Below, piece by piece: positions 52,719 to 62,800 of a stretch of DNA of 64,000 nucleotides; the first letter of the stretch is position 1; every line of letters begins with the position of its first letter. Origin of the DNA: Opimibacter sp041746735 (lineage in GTDB: Bacteria; Bacteroidota; Bacteroidia; Chitinophagales; Saprospiraceae). Under the pieces are notes generated by a model that had not been told where the DNA came from, made no database searches, and saw only the letters and a list, made by a program, of their open reading frames with translations. A program made the position numbers and the translations under genes. The stretch lies in assembly GCA_041746735.1 (NCBI GenBank), contig JBGTGP010000031.1, forward strand, positions 13,567 to 77,566, written 5' to 3'.

Positions 52719-55700
52719 ATGAAAAACCTATATGTTCTCCTCGTAGGGATCAACGATTATACGCCTCCGTTACCTCGACTTAAAGGATGTATCAAGGACA
52801 TTGATCAGATTGAAAAGTACCTCCAGGACTTTGCCGCTGAAGATGACCAACTCCACATCCGCCGACTTGAAAATGAATCGGCGACGTATGCCAATGTGAT
52901 CCGGGGCTTTCGCGAGCATCTGGGCGCCGCAGGTCCTGCCGATATCGCCTGGTTTCATTTCAGCGGCCATGGCTCAGAGGAGAAAACAGCCCCTGAGTTT
53001 TTGACGCTCGAGCCCAATGGAAAGGATCAGACGCTGATCTGTATCGACAGTGGTAAGAACGGTGTCCCTCATCTGGCTGACAAAGAGCTGGCAGTCTTGC
53101 TCCATGAGCTGGCCACCCGGCATCCTGACGGCCCACCTCATACGGTCGTGTCACTGGATTGTTGCCATAGTGGCTCCGGGACCCGGGATGCCGGTCAGGA
53201 CATGGTGTGGTCTACACGTGCTGCACCCTCGAGTGGTACGTCCCGCACATTGGATTCATATATAGATGGCTATTTTGCCCGGCAATCACAGCTTGAGGTG
53301 CCGTCTTCCAGACATGTGTTGTTATCAGCTTGCAAAAGTGTCCAGACAGCCGGCGATATGCCACAGGGCGGTGCGTTTACAACCGGTTTGATCAAAGCAT
53401 TAAAGGCCTCGCAAGGCCATCTGAGTTATACCGATCTGTTTCTAAGGGCCAGAGCAAGTGTCCGACAGGTCCGGGATAATCAAACTCCCCAGTTTGAGAC
53501 CATTCAGAATTTTGATCCATACACCCGCTTCCTGGATGGTACACCTGCGGGTGAACGTGATCTCTATGAGGTGATCATTCAAAACGGGGAGTGGTACGTC
53601 AAATGCGGAGCAATTCATGGGCTGCCAACTTCACCATCTGCACCTATCCAACTGGACATTTATACAGCACCGCCCGAAAAGGAACTGAAAGGAACCGCTA
53701 CCATCAAGTCGGTTGGGGCGCAACTGAGTCGTATTGATATCGAAGGTCATTTCGGTGTAGGCCATTTTTTTAGAAAACTGACGAGTGACGAGACGACCTA
53801 TAGGGCCTCTATTCGTCATCTTCCGGTGCCTCCTGAGCCCGTCAGACTCACAGGCGATCTCGATGTGATCCAATCCGTACTTAAGGACTATAAGATCCGG
53901 TCTCACTTTATAGTCTGGGCCCAAGCGGAGGAACCTGCTACGATCGAAGTTCAGTTCAACAAGGACAGTATGACCATTTTGGATCTGGAGAAAAGTCGAA
54001 AGGCCTTTGTCACTGACGGTTCGTCACCGGATCATTTTATCACCATCACCGATGCCCTGGATAAGATGATCCAGTGGCGGAGGTTTATTGAATTGGAAAA
54101 CAAACACCAGAGTTCCCGTGTAAAGGAGATGGTACGGTACGAACTCCATGAGATCAATGAAGAAGGCGGTATCAAAAAACATACGGAGGGACTTGTCCGC
54201 ATATACGCGACCAGTCAGTCCATGGCCAACCGGATACCATCTTTCCGGCCGGTAGTCCACCTGTACAATATCCGGCAACCCTTGTATTTCTATCTTTTTT
54301 TCGTGGCATACGATTACTCGGTCGGTTGTCCGGACGGGGAGGTCGTGTACCGGCCTTCAGAGCATGGAGATCCTGCACAAGTAACAATACCGTTGTGGAA
54401 GAAAACACTCGGTTGGGGCCCTGCCCGGGATCATGCAGAAGACACCTGTCACTTCAAGTTGTTGGTCACGACAGAGCCACTGGATTACCAGCAGTTCCTG
54501 CAGAGTGGATTGGGCTCACACCGGGACATACTGGGTGAACCTACGCCTCAAAAGGTATTTGATGATTGGGCCGCAATTGATATTGCGGTGACGATGGTCC
54601 GGCAGGATAATGCGCTGACCTCCTCCGCAGATATCTCGCTGGCGGATGGCAACATTACGATCAAAGCACATCCGGCTATTTCGGCCTCTGTCAGTATCGG
54701 TCACGCCGAGACAGATGCACGTAGCAGCAGCCCGGTACATGCTTTTTCCCGGTTGCAACATTCGCTGGGTGTCGAGGTAGTCGATTTCAGTCCCAGCCGA
54801 AGTGTACAGGTCCAGAATGTGATCGAGATCAACGATATCCGGATAGCGGATTCGGCCATGCTTCAGGAGCAGCCACTCGAGATGACATTGCGTCAAACAG
54901 TCAGTGATGATGAATTACTTCTTCCGGTGGCATTTGATGGAAAACATTTCCGAGTGGTAGGTGATTCAGTATCGGATGAATCGGGTACACATATACGTAT
55001 TCGGGAAATTCCGGAGACGGATAGAACCGATTCGATGGAGGAAGGAGAGCGCAGCCTATTCAGATCGTTGAAGATGACATTTTGTAAAGTGGCACTCCAG
55101 CAGGAGCAAGTTAATCAATTGCGATGGGTGGAAATGTCCGCGGATGGTGTTCTTCATTTACTGCGGGAAAGTCTGGGGCTCAAAATTGGCAAGGCCAAAA
55201 ACATCATGTTGGTCCTGCCGGGTCTGGCCGGGGATGGCTTGACGATGGTCAGGGGGCTCTATGACAATCTCCCGGTGGATCAGTTGGCACGGTATGATCT
55301 GATGCTGGTGTATGATTATGAAAGTCTAAATACACCGTTGCATGAGACCGCGGCGATGCTCAGACAGACGCTGACGGATTATGGTTTTGGTCATGATGAC
55401 CGGAAGCTTACTTTGATGACCCACTCAGTAGGTGGGCTTGTGGCACGCTGGATGATCGAGCAGGATGGCGGAGCGGCGATAGTCGATCATTGTATTTTAG
55501 TAGGTACCCCCAATAATGGTTCGTTGTATGGACGTGTAGACGGGTATCTCAAATGGGCTCAGAGTGCGCTGGAGCTGGCGATCAATTTTATTCCGGACAG
55601 TATTCCCTATGCCGGCCATCTGTTGAAATTTTTTAAAGGCGCTTCCGGACTTACCGGGTCAATCGGGCAGATCGATCCGCATTCGGATTTTATCAATAAG

Positions 55701-56018
55701 CTTAACAGCAGCAGGGATCCGGGCATCCGATATACCATAGTCTCAGGTGATGCAGCAATGCTCGATCAGTCAGGTGAAGGGTATGATGGATTTATAGAAA
55801 AAACAAGAGCCCGGCTGGGCAATTGGATCAATCAGGATGAGCCCAATGATCTGTTCGCTCCGCTGAGGAGCCTTCAGTGCAAAGAGCTCTGGGAAGGACG
55901 AAATCCTGAAAATGCCATTGCCGATCCAGTCACTGCACACCATTTCGGATATTTCACGTCACAGGGTCGAACTCGTGATATCAACACTGTATGGAGAGTG
56001 CTGGCAGCACGGTTGTAA
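52719..56018 (+). CDS. Caspase (C14)-lipase-like hydrolase fusion protein
   Basis: A 1099-residue protein; ATG at 52719 is preferred to an in-frame TTG 9 bases earlier. Residues 1-240 are a caspase/metacaspase-type C14 domain: MKNLYVLLVGINDYTPPLP, catalytic His in FHFSGHGSEEK (H84) and catalytic Cys in SLDCCHSGSGT (C149), with LLSACKSVQTAGD after it. Residues about 250-840 are beta-rich and unassigned. From about 830 there is an alpha/beta hydrolase of the lipase/DUF7379-like type: NIMLVLPGLAGDGLTMV, nucleophile elbow THSVGGLVARW (S903), LVGTPNNGS, an acid candidate in EPNDLFAPL and the His in VTAHHFGYF. No signal peptide. The caspase could activate the hydrolase by cutting, with membrane lipids as possible final target; this is inference. 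Confidence 0.85.
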   Translation: MKNLYVLLVGINDYTPPLPRLKGCIKDIDQIEKYLQDFAAEDDQLHIRRLENESATYANVIRGFREHLGAAGPADIAWFHFSGHGSEEKTAPEFLTLEPNGKDQTLICIDSGKNGVPHLADKELAVLLHELATRHPDGPPHTVVSLDCCHSGSGTRDAGQDMVWSTRAAPSSGTSRTLDSYIDGYFARQSQLEVPSSRHVLLSACKSVQTAGDMPQGGAFTTGLIKALKASQGHLSYTDLFLRARASVRQVRDNQTPQFETIQNFDPYTRFLDGTPAGERDLYEVIIQNGEWYVKCGAIHGLPTSPSAPIQLDIYTAPPEKELKGTATIKSVGAQLSRIDIEGHFGVGHFFRKLTSDETTYRASIRHLPVPPEPVRLTGDLDVIQSVLKDYKIRSHFIVWAQAEEPATIEVQFNKDSMTILDLEKSRKAFVTDGSSPDHFITITDALDKMIQWRRFIELENKHQSSRVKEMVRYELHEINEEGGIKKHTEGLVRIYATSQSMANRIPSFRPVVHLYNIRQPLYFYLFFVAYDYSVGCPDGEVVYRPSEHGDPAQVTIPLWKKTLGWGPARDHAEDTCHFKLLVTTEPLDYQQFLQSGLGSHRDILGEPTPQKVFDDWAAIDIAVTMVRQDNALTSSADISLADGNITIKAHPAISASVSIGHAETDARSSSPVHAFSRLQHSLGVEVVDFSPSRSVQVQNVIEINDIRIADSAMLQEQPLEMTLRQTVSDDELLLPVAFDGKHFRVVGDSVSDESGTHIRIREIPETDRTDSMEEGERSLFRSLKMTFCKVALQQEQVNQLRWVEMSADGVLHLLRESLGLKIGKAKNIMLVLPGLAGDGLTMVRGLYDNLPVDQLARYDLMLVYDYESLNTPLHETAAMLRQTLTDYGFGHDDRKLTLMTHSVGGLVARWMIEQDGGAAIVDHCILVGTPNNGSLYGRVDGYLKWAQSALELAINFIPDSIPYAGHLLKFFKGASGLTGSIGQIDPHSDFINKLNSSRDPGIRYTIVSGDAAMLDQSGEGYDGFIEKTRARLGNWINQDEPNDLFAPLRSLQCKELWEGRNPENAIADPVTAHHFGYFTSQGRTRDINTVWRVLAARL

Positions 56019-56022
56019 TAAA

Positions 56023-56054
56023 AAATAAAGGGTAACCGTAGCTACCCTTTATTT
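56023..56054. terminator. Bidirectional terminator between convergent genes
   Basis: Perfect 12-bp stem AAATAAAGGGTA / TACCCTTTATTT with an 8-base loop. A-rich on one side and T-rich on the other, it fits termination of both the caspase-hydrolase gene and the reverse-strand membrane protein gene. Confidence 0.85.
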
Positions 56055-56067
56055 CGTGTGCATTCGA

Positions 56068-56517
56068 TCAGGCGTCGCCGCCCCCGGCACCTTTACCAAG
56101 ACCCGGACTCCGGTCACCACCAGGAAGCCCGGTGATATTCGCAACGAGGATACCGAGGACCATCATTTGAACGACCCGGTAAATCGTATCGACTATAAAT
56201 TCAGTACCTGACACATTTTCCAATATGGAATACCAGATAAATCCCATAGAGACATAGGCCAGCAAGGCCGCGAGAAAGCCAAACGTCATGCCTTCGCTGA
56301 CTCTGGTACCATTACCGGCACATCGTACATAGAGTAAAACAAACCCAATGGAATAAATCACCGTACCGACGATAAGCCATACCATATCAGGTACTTCTCT
56401 CATGCCGGCTATGGGGGTGAAGTAATCCTTCATCAGCACCATGTACCACAATGAATCCAGGGCAAAGATGAAAATGGTCGAAACGACCACGGCAATAATT
56501 ACTTTTTGGTTGTTCAT
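56068..56517 (-). CDS. Four-TM membrane protein (DUF1761/DUF2177-like)
   Basis: A 149-residue inner-membrane protein with four hydrophobic segments: VIIAVVVSTIFIFALDSLWY, MVWLIVGTVIYSIGFVLLYV, MTFGFLAALLAYVSMGFIWY and RVVQMMVLGILVANITGL. It ends in a Gly-rich tail. The pattern of Asp/Tyr in the first helix and small helix spacing resembles DUF1761/DUF2177 proteins, of unknown function. Single gene, convergent with the caspase-hydrolase gene and sharing a terminator with it. Nothing links it functionally. Confidence 0.65.
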   Translation of the reverse strand: MNNQKVIIAVVVSTIFIFALDSLWYMVLMKDYFTPIAGMREVPDMVWLIVGTVIYSIGFVLLYVRCAGNGTRVSEGMTFGFLAALLAYVSMGFIWYSILENVSGTEFIVDTIYRVVQMMVLGILVANITGLPGGDRSPGLGKGAGGGDA

Positions 56518-56770
56518 TTTGTTTCAATATTTAAAGAGTGAGGATAAATCTGCCTTGTGTCTGTCCGGGCCGTCCGTAGGTGTACATAGCATGATATGAG
56601 GGAAACAAAATGAAAGACGGTTGGCCAGTCGATGTTGAGACCTCTAAATGTAGTGATTTTTTATTTTGGGATCACCAACTTTTTTTTTAAATTCTGGAAA
56701 AAGAGTAGCCGTCATAGGGGAGTTGCAGGTTTTAAGTTTCAGCCGTAGGTCGTGAGGATAAAATATTAGA

Positions 56771-56778
56771 TACCTTTG
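56771..56778 (+). promoter_or_regulatory. Bacteroidota -7 box before second cyclase gene
   Basis: TACCTTTG, identical to the box at 38307, lies 25 bases before the ATG at 56804. The spacer 56518-56770 has no other feature I can support. Confidence 0.55.
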
Positions 56779-56803
56779 AATATGCCCATCCTGCTGACTA
56801 CCC

Positions 56804-59029
56804 ATGGCTGAAAAAGAAGTACGGAAACTGGCCGCCGTGATGTTTACTGACATTGAAGGCTATACCGCTATAGTTCAGAAGGACGAAAAGGCATCCCTGG
56901 ACTGGGTAGCCCGCCACCGGCTTCACCTGGAGGAATGTACCCGTGAGTTCAATGGACGGATTCTTCAATTTTATGGGGACGGCAGTCTCAGCGTATACGA
57001 GAGTGCCGTGGATGCCGTAAGGTGCGCCATCGCCATGCAGCAGCAGTATCGTACCGGACAGGCTGTACCCGTTCGCATTGGGATCCATCTGGGGGATATC
57101 GTTTTCGCCCGGGATACGGTCTTCGGCGACGGTGTCAATATAGCAGCCAGATTGCAGGCTTTAGGCGTGGCAGGATCTATCCTGATCTCAGGACGGGTGC
57201 AATCCGAACTGTCCAACCACCGGGACATTACCACAAAGGCCATCGGAAAGCGGAAATTGAAAAACGTGTCCGCCCCGGTCGACATATTTGCCATCAATCA
57301 TCCGGATGTCGCTGTGCCCTCGTTGATGAACCGGATGCCTGAGCTGAAAAGTGCACTTCGTTACCTCCCATTCGTCGCGCTGGCGGCTCTTGCCTGGTGG
57401 TTTGTCGAATCTCCTTTGCGGGACAGGTGGTTTGGTGTAGACTTTAAGACCGAATCTATTTCTGTTCCGGTTTTTGGTAATCTCACCGGTGATCCCGAAT
57501 ACGATCATGTAGGTCAGATGGCCGCACACTGGATTACCAAAGAACTGAGTGCCACCCCCAATGCCCGCGTGGTCTCATACGAAACAGCCAGTGAGATGAT
57601 TCAGCTTGCGGGTGTGAGTTTGGCCACTGCCGGTGGGCGTTCAAAGTATTCGGTATTGACGGGTGCGACTAATATTGTTGAGGCTTCGTTTATGCCTGTA
57701 GGCGGCAACTCCGATTCACTACTCATGAGTGGTTATATTAAAAATCTGGCATCCGGAGCAGTGGTTCAATCACTCAGGGACGTCCGCTGCAGCAGCGGAC
57801 AACCTATGGACTGTATACGGGAGATGTCAGGCCAGATCAAGGGATACTGGGCCAGCCGCGAAGATAAATTACTGACACCGCCCACCTATGAAGCCTACAA
57901 AGCCTATCTGGCCGCCAAAAAAGCATGGCGTTCAGCAGATAAGACATTTGTATACGAACAATTGCACAAAGCCATTCAACTGGATCCTGATTTTATGGAT
58001 CCGTATTTTCTGATGCTCGATTATTTTTTTAATGAAAGAGATCATCAGGCGGCAGCCGACACGATACGATCCATGCAGCGACGATTCTCCTCTCCGGATA
58101 CCCGGCAAGCAAATCTACTCCAGTATCACAATGCCGATATCCAGGGAAAGAACGCCGATGCCTACCGGTATTTTCTAAAGGAATACCACCTGGATCCGAA
58201 AGAACTCTTTACCAACAATACCGCTATGGTGATGGCGCTGATGTACCGACACGATCCCCGGGAAGCCCTCATATATTTTAATGCCATCGCCAATGACAGC
58301 CTCCATGTTGATGGTTGCACCTATTGCGCTGAGCGGTTTGAACTGGCCATGTGGGCAGCGCTGGATCTGGACAATATGGCCTTAGCGGATATGCTATCTC
58401 CCAAAATCGAACGGGCCTTATATACGCGACAGAGTTATGGCATGCTGCTGATGTATCACGTTTGGAAAAAGGATACCCTGAAAATTGACAGGATCATGAT
58501 GGATGCACTCCACGATCCCGCATTGGAAAACAATTGGCAGTATCTGTTTTACCTGACAGGACGATTATTTCTCCTGAGAGGTGAGTCAGGACTTGCAAAG
58601 CACTACGCCCAGAAAGCTATAGAAGCCTATGAGACCCAAGGCGGCAGAATGGCCGGGAGAAGCTATTATCTCAGTGGCCAGTGGGAAAAGGCATTGCCCT
58701 ATTATCTGGAAGCCCACCGTAAAGCACCCGCGGATGCCCGTATTCTGGCCGAGTTGGGAATGGTCTATGCCCGACTGCAAAACACAGCGAAAGCAATCGA
58801 CCTCATATCGCAACTGGCGGACCTGCGCCCACCGTACGATTATGGGGCCACCGAATATTTCCAGGGACGAATTCAGGCACTATTAGGGAATACGGATGAT
58901 GCATTGCGTCTGCTGGAAACGGCTGTGGCCAAAGGACAGAAATATGATCTCTGGGTCACCTTTGATCATGACCCGGATCTGATGACGCTCTGGCAGCAGG
59001 ACCGTTATATCAATCTGTGGAAAGAGTAG
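56804..59029 (+). CDS. Class III nucleotide cyclase with transmembrane and TPR-like region
   Basis: A 741-residue protein. Residues 1-165 are a class III cyclase domain very like that of the gene at 36860: AAVMFTDIEGYTAIVQ (metal Asp), ILQFYGDGSLSVYESA, VRIGIHLGDIVFARD and FGDGVNIAARLQALG. One transmembrane segment follows (YLPFVALAALAWWFVESPL, about 187-205), then a TolB-N-like region (ESISVPVFGNLTGDPEYDHV) and about 400 residues of TPR-like helical repeats (YFLMLDYFFNERDHQAAADT, ILAELGMVYARLQNTAKAID). The order (cytosolic cyclase, TM, outside sensor) is typical of proteobacterial and Bacteroidota TPR cyclases. Its last 20 bases overlap the convergent cyclase-family gene. Confidence 0.87.
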   Translation: MAEKEVRKLAAVMFTDIEGYTAIVQKDEKASLDWVARHRLHLEECTREFNGRILQFYGDGSLSVYESAVDAVRCAIAMQQQYRTGQAVPVRIGIHLGDIVFARDTVFGDGVNIAARLQALGVAGSILISGRVQSELSNHRDITTKAIGKRKLKNVSAPVDIFAINHPDVAVPSLMNRMPELKSALRYLPFVALAALAWWFVESPLRDRWFGVDFKTESISVPVFGNLTGDPEYDHVGQMAAHWITKELSATPNARVVSYETASEMIQLAGVSLATAGGRSKYSVLTGATNIVEASFMPVGGNSDSLLMSGYIKNLASGAVVQSLRDVRCSSGQPMDCIREMSGQIKGYWASREDKLLTPPTYEAYKAYLAAKKAWRSADKTFVYEQLHKAIQLDPDFMDPYFLMLDYFFNERDHQAAADTIRSMQRRFSSPDTRQANLLQYHNADIQGKNADAYRYFLKEYHLDPKELFTNNTAMVMALMYRHDPREALIYFNAIANDSLHVDGCTYCAERFELAMWAALDLDNMALADMLSPKIERALYTRQSYGMLLMYHVWKKDTLKIDRIMMDALHDPALENNWQYLFYLTGRLFLLRGESGLAKHYAQKAIEAYETQGGRMAGRSYYLSGQWEKALPYYLEAHRKAPADARILAELGMVYARLQNTAKAIDLISQLADLRPPYDYGATEYFQGRIQALLGNTDDALRLLETAVAKGQKYDLWVTFDHDPDLMTLWQQDRYINLWKE

Positions 59030-59672
59030 CAAAAGCCCGAACCGGAAACGTACCCATCCCTTTTACTTTTGGAGGCAGAGCCGAAAAAAGGAATCCGTCA
59101 TCCGGCACTTCATCCAGTTGGGTCATATGTTCGACAATAAAAATGTCCTCGCGTAGCAAAATAGAATGTACCGGTCTGCGACCCCCTGATGTATCATCGA
59201 TATTGTGACTGTCGATCCCTACCAGCAATGCCCCTTTTTCTTTGAGCCACACCGCGGCATCTTCCGTCAGAAATGGATGACCTGTATAGTACGCTTCCGT
59301 CCCCCAGTGTTCAGACCATCCCGTATGCACCAGTACTGCTTTATTCCGGATTTCCTTTTCTGCAAAAAGCGCCGGACCTATGGCCTGCATACCTCTGGCC
59401 CGGATGACCACAGCCGGTAAATTGACCACCTCCTGAATATAAATGTCCGCAAGATCACGGCCATCAGCATATCGGTGAAATGGACAGTCCATATAGGTTC
59501 CGGTATTGGCCACCATGTCAATACGCCCGATCTGAAAAGAGGTGCCGGCTTCGTAAAACTCCTTCGAATCCTCGCGGGACAGATAGTCGCAAATGTGGAC
59601 CGGCGGCAGGCCTTTATACGACACTAATCCATCGGTAAGGGTATGACTGAGGTCAACATAGGTCATCTTCAA
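59010..59672 (-). CDS. Cyclase/kynurenine-formamidase family protein
   Basis: A 220-residue protein of the putative-cyclase (PF04199) family: opening VDLSHTLTDGLVSYKGLPP, metal motif region ANTGTYMDCPFHRYADG and later LVGIDSHNIDDTSGGRRPVH and IVEHMTQLDEVP. In the canonical HxGTHxDxPxH motif the first and second His are replaced here by Asn and Tyr, while Asp and the last His remain, as in a diverged subgroup. Metal binding may differ and activity on formylkynurenine should not be assumed. Single gene, reverse strand, overlapping the cyclase 3' end by 20 bases. Confidence 0.82.
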   Translation of the reverse strand: MKMTYVDLSHTLTDGLVSYKGLPPVHICDYLSREDSKEFYEAGTSFQIGRIDMVANTGTYMDCPFHRYADGRDLADIYIQEVVNLPAVVIRARGMQAIGPALFAEKEIRNKAVLVHTGWSEHWGTEAYYTGHPFLTEDAAVWLKEKGALLVGIDSHNIDDTSGGRRPVHSILLREDIFIVEHMTQLDEVPDDGFLFSALPPKVKGMGTFPVRAFATLSTD

Positions 59673-59853
59673 AGTTACAGATTTGTGACCACACCCTATT
59701 TACAGGACGTACCATCCATCACAGTAAAGGTTCGGATCAGAATTTCATGTCTACACATTATAGCCGTAAGTATGATTTTTCTGTCTATTGGTCTGAATTG
59801 TGCCGCGTGCTTTCTGGGTTTAGTATTTTGGGGATTGTTGTAAAATCAAAACC

Positions 59854-62800
59854 ATGAAAAGTAGAATTCTTACAGGACTTGTATGTCTTCTTTCTGTCCA
59901 CCTGATACAGGCTCAGATCAGTGCGCGGATGTTCCGAACTCCGGATGTTTCACAAACGCATATTGTGTTTTCATACGGAGGGGATATTTGGATTGTCGGC
60001 AAGGAAGGTGGAACGGCTTCCAGGTTGAGTTCGCCCTCCGGGGTAGAGAGTTTTGCCCGGTTTTCGCCCGACGGCTCCAAAGTGGCCTTTTCGGGTAATT
60101 ATGATGGCAATACCGACATCTATGTCATGCCATCACTTGGCGGTCTGCCACTCCGAATCACCTACCACGGGATGCATGACAGACTGATCGATTGGTATCC
60201 ATCCGGTGATCAACTCCTGTACACCTCTTCCAGAGAAAGCGGTAAACAACGTTTCTCGCAGTTTTACAAGGTGGAGGCTACCGGGGGATTGGCCGAAAAA
60301 CTACCAATAGCCTACGGAGAGTTTGGATCATTGTCACCCGATGGAAAGAAGATCGCCTTTAATGAAAGATCTGTCGTCTTCTCTACGTGGAAAAGATACC
60401 GCGGTGGTATGAACGGCAATATCTGGATTTTTAATCTGGAAACGCTGGAATCCGAAAATATCACCAATACGAATGCCGGTTGTGAACTCCCCATGTGGCA
60501 TGGCGATCGTATCTATTATATGTCTAATCGAGGTGCCGAGCAGCGGGACAATATATGGATGTACGATACCCGGACTAAGAAGACAGAGCAGATCACCAGC
60601 TATGAGGATTTTGATATTCACTTTCCATCCATAGGTCCGTCGGAGATCGTGTACGAGGCCAACGGCCAAATGTATTTGCTGGATCTGAAGACCCATGAGT
60701 CCCGGATCGTACAGATCAATGTGGTGACTGATCTTATCTCCGTAAAACCTAAAACGGAGAGTGTATCCACCTATATCACGAATATGGGAATATCACCGGA
60801 TGGAAAACGTGCTCTCATCGAAGCCAGAGGTGACGTATTTACACTGCCAGCAGAGGATGGTGTCATTCAGAATCTGACACGTACATCCGGCGTTGCTGAA
60901 CGTTATCCGGCTTGGTCTCCCGATGGTCGGTTTGTGGCGTTCTGGAGTGACCGATCAGGTGAGTATGAATTGACAATGCGCGATTTGACGCAGGGTGGGG
61001 TAGAGACACAACTCACCTCCATGGGTCCCGGATATCGGTATACCATCTTCTGGTCACCCGACAGTAAAAAAATGGTGTGGGTAGATCAGACTATGACGTT
61101 TCACCTGTATCATCTGGATACTAAGGAAATTTACAAGTTTGATCAGGATCCATTCCTGTATGAAGGAGGACTTCGTAATTGGACACCCAGTTGGTCATCT
61201 GACAGCAAGTGGCTCGCCTATGATAAAAATCAGGACAATCGAAATGGAGCCGTATTCCTGTTGAATACCGCAGATAAAAAAATTACCCGGGTCACGAGTG
61301 GATTTTATAACGACCGCAATCCTACGTTTGATCCGGAAGGGAAGTATCTGTACCTGGCGACCAACAGGAATTTCAGCCCGGTATACAGTGATTTTGACAA
61401 TACCTGGTCCTATCCGAATGCCACCCATCTGGCGGCCATAACGTTGAGAAAAGATGTCGCCAGTCCATTGTCGGCCAAAAATGATACCGTCGCGATCTCA
61501 AAAGCCGAACCAGCGGAAGAGAAGAAGGATGAAACCGCTAAAGGAAAAAAAAATAAAGACAGTAAAGAAACCGCAAAAGCAGATGACGAAAAGAAGGATG
61601 AGGATAAGAAAAAAGAAGTGAAAATCGATTTGGAGGGTTTTGAAAGCAGGCTGGTGTTGTTACCTCCTCCGCCGGGCAATATAGGGTCATTGCGGGCGTC
61701 CAGCGGTAAGGTGATTTACTCCAGGTATCCTAATTCAGGTACTACCGATGGTGAGGTTTCCTTGATCTTTTATGATCTGGAAAAACGGGAAGAGAAAACC
61801 ATTATCAAAGGGATAAATTCCTGGGAGATCAGCGCTGATGGTAAGAAAATTCTGATCCTGCAGGGAGATAGTTATAGTATCCTCAGTGCCGATCCTGATC
61901 AGAAAGCGGAGAAGAAGCTTGCCATACGGGATATGGAAGCAACAGTCCATCCCATGGAAGAATGGACTCAGATCTTCAATGATGCCTGGCGATTCCAACG
62001 GGATTTCTTTTATGACAAGGGAATGCATGGGGTGGATTGGGATGCGGTCAAAGTGCAGTATAGTGCACTGATCCCGTATTGTGTCAACCGGTCGGATATC
62101 AATTTTCTTCTTGGTGAGATGATCGGCGAACTTAATGCGTCCCATACGTACCGGGGAGGAGGGGATAATGAATCCTCCAAAAACCGGGCTGTCGGATATC
62201 TGGGTATTGATTGGGCGAAAAAGGATGGACATTTTTTCGTTTCCAAAGTCATCCGTGGCGCACCCTGGGATTTTGAAGTCCGGTCTCCGCTCGATGAGCC
62301 TGGCATCAATGTCGGAGAAGGGGATTTTATTCTGGCCGTAAATGGAATCGCGTTGAACGAGTTTCCGGATCCCTATGCAGCTTTCGAAGGCCTGAGTGAA
62401 AAGACAGTAGAACTGACGGTCAACACCAAGCCCAACTATACGGGAGCACGAACCGTAGTTGTGAAAACACTCCACAGCGAAACCCGACTCCGCAATCTGG
62501 CCTGGATCGAGCAGAACCGGCAACAGGTGGATAAAGCCTCGGGTGGTAAAATTGGCTATATCTATGTTCCGGATACCGGTATCAACGGACAGAATGAACT
62601 CGTCCGGCAGTTTTACGGACAGTGGAATAAGGATGGGTTGGTGATTGATGAGCGATTCAACAATGGCGGACAGATTCCTGACCGGTTTATCGAATTACTC
62701 AACAGGAAGCCACTTGCCTATTGGGATGTACGCGATGGTCAGAACTGGCAGTGGCCACCTGTAGCGCATTTTGGTTCGATGGCGATGTTGATCAACGGAT

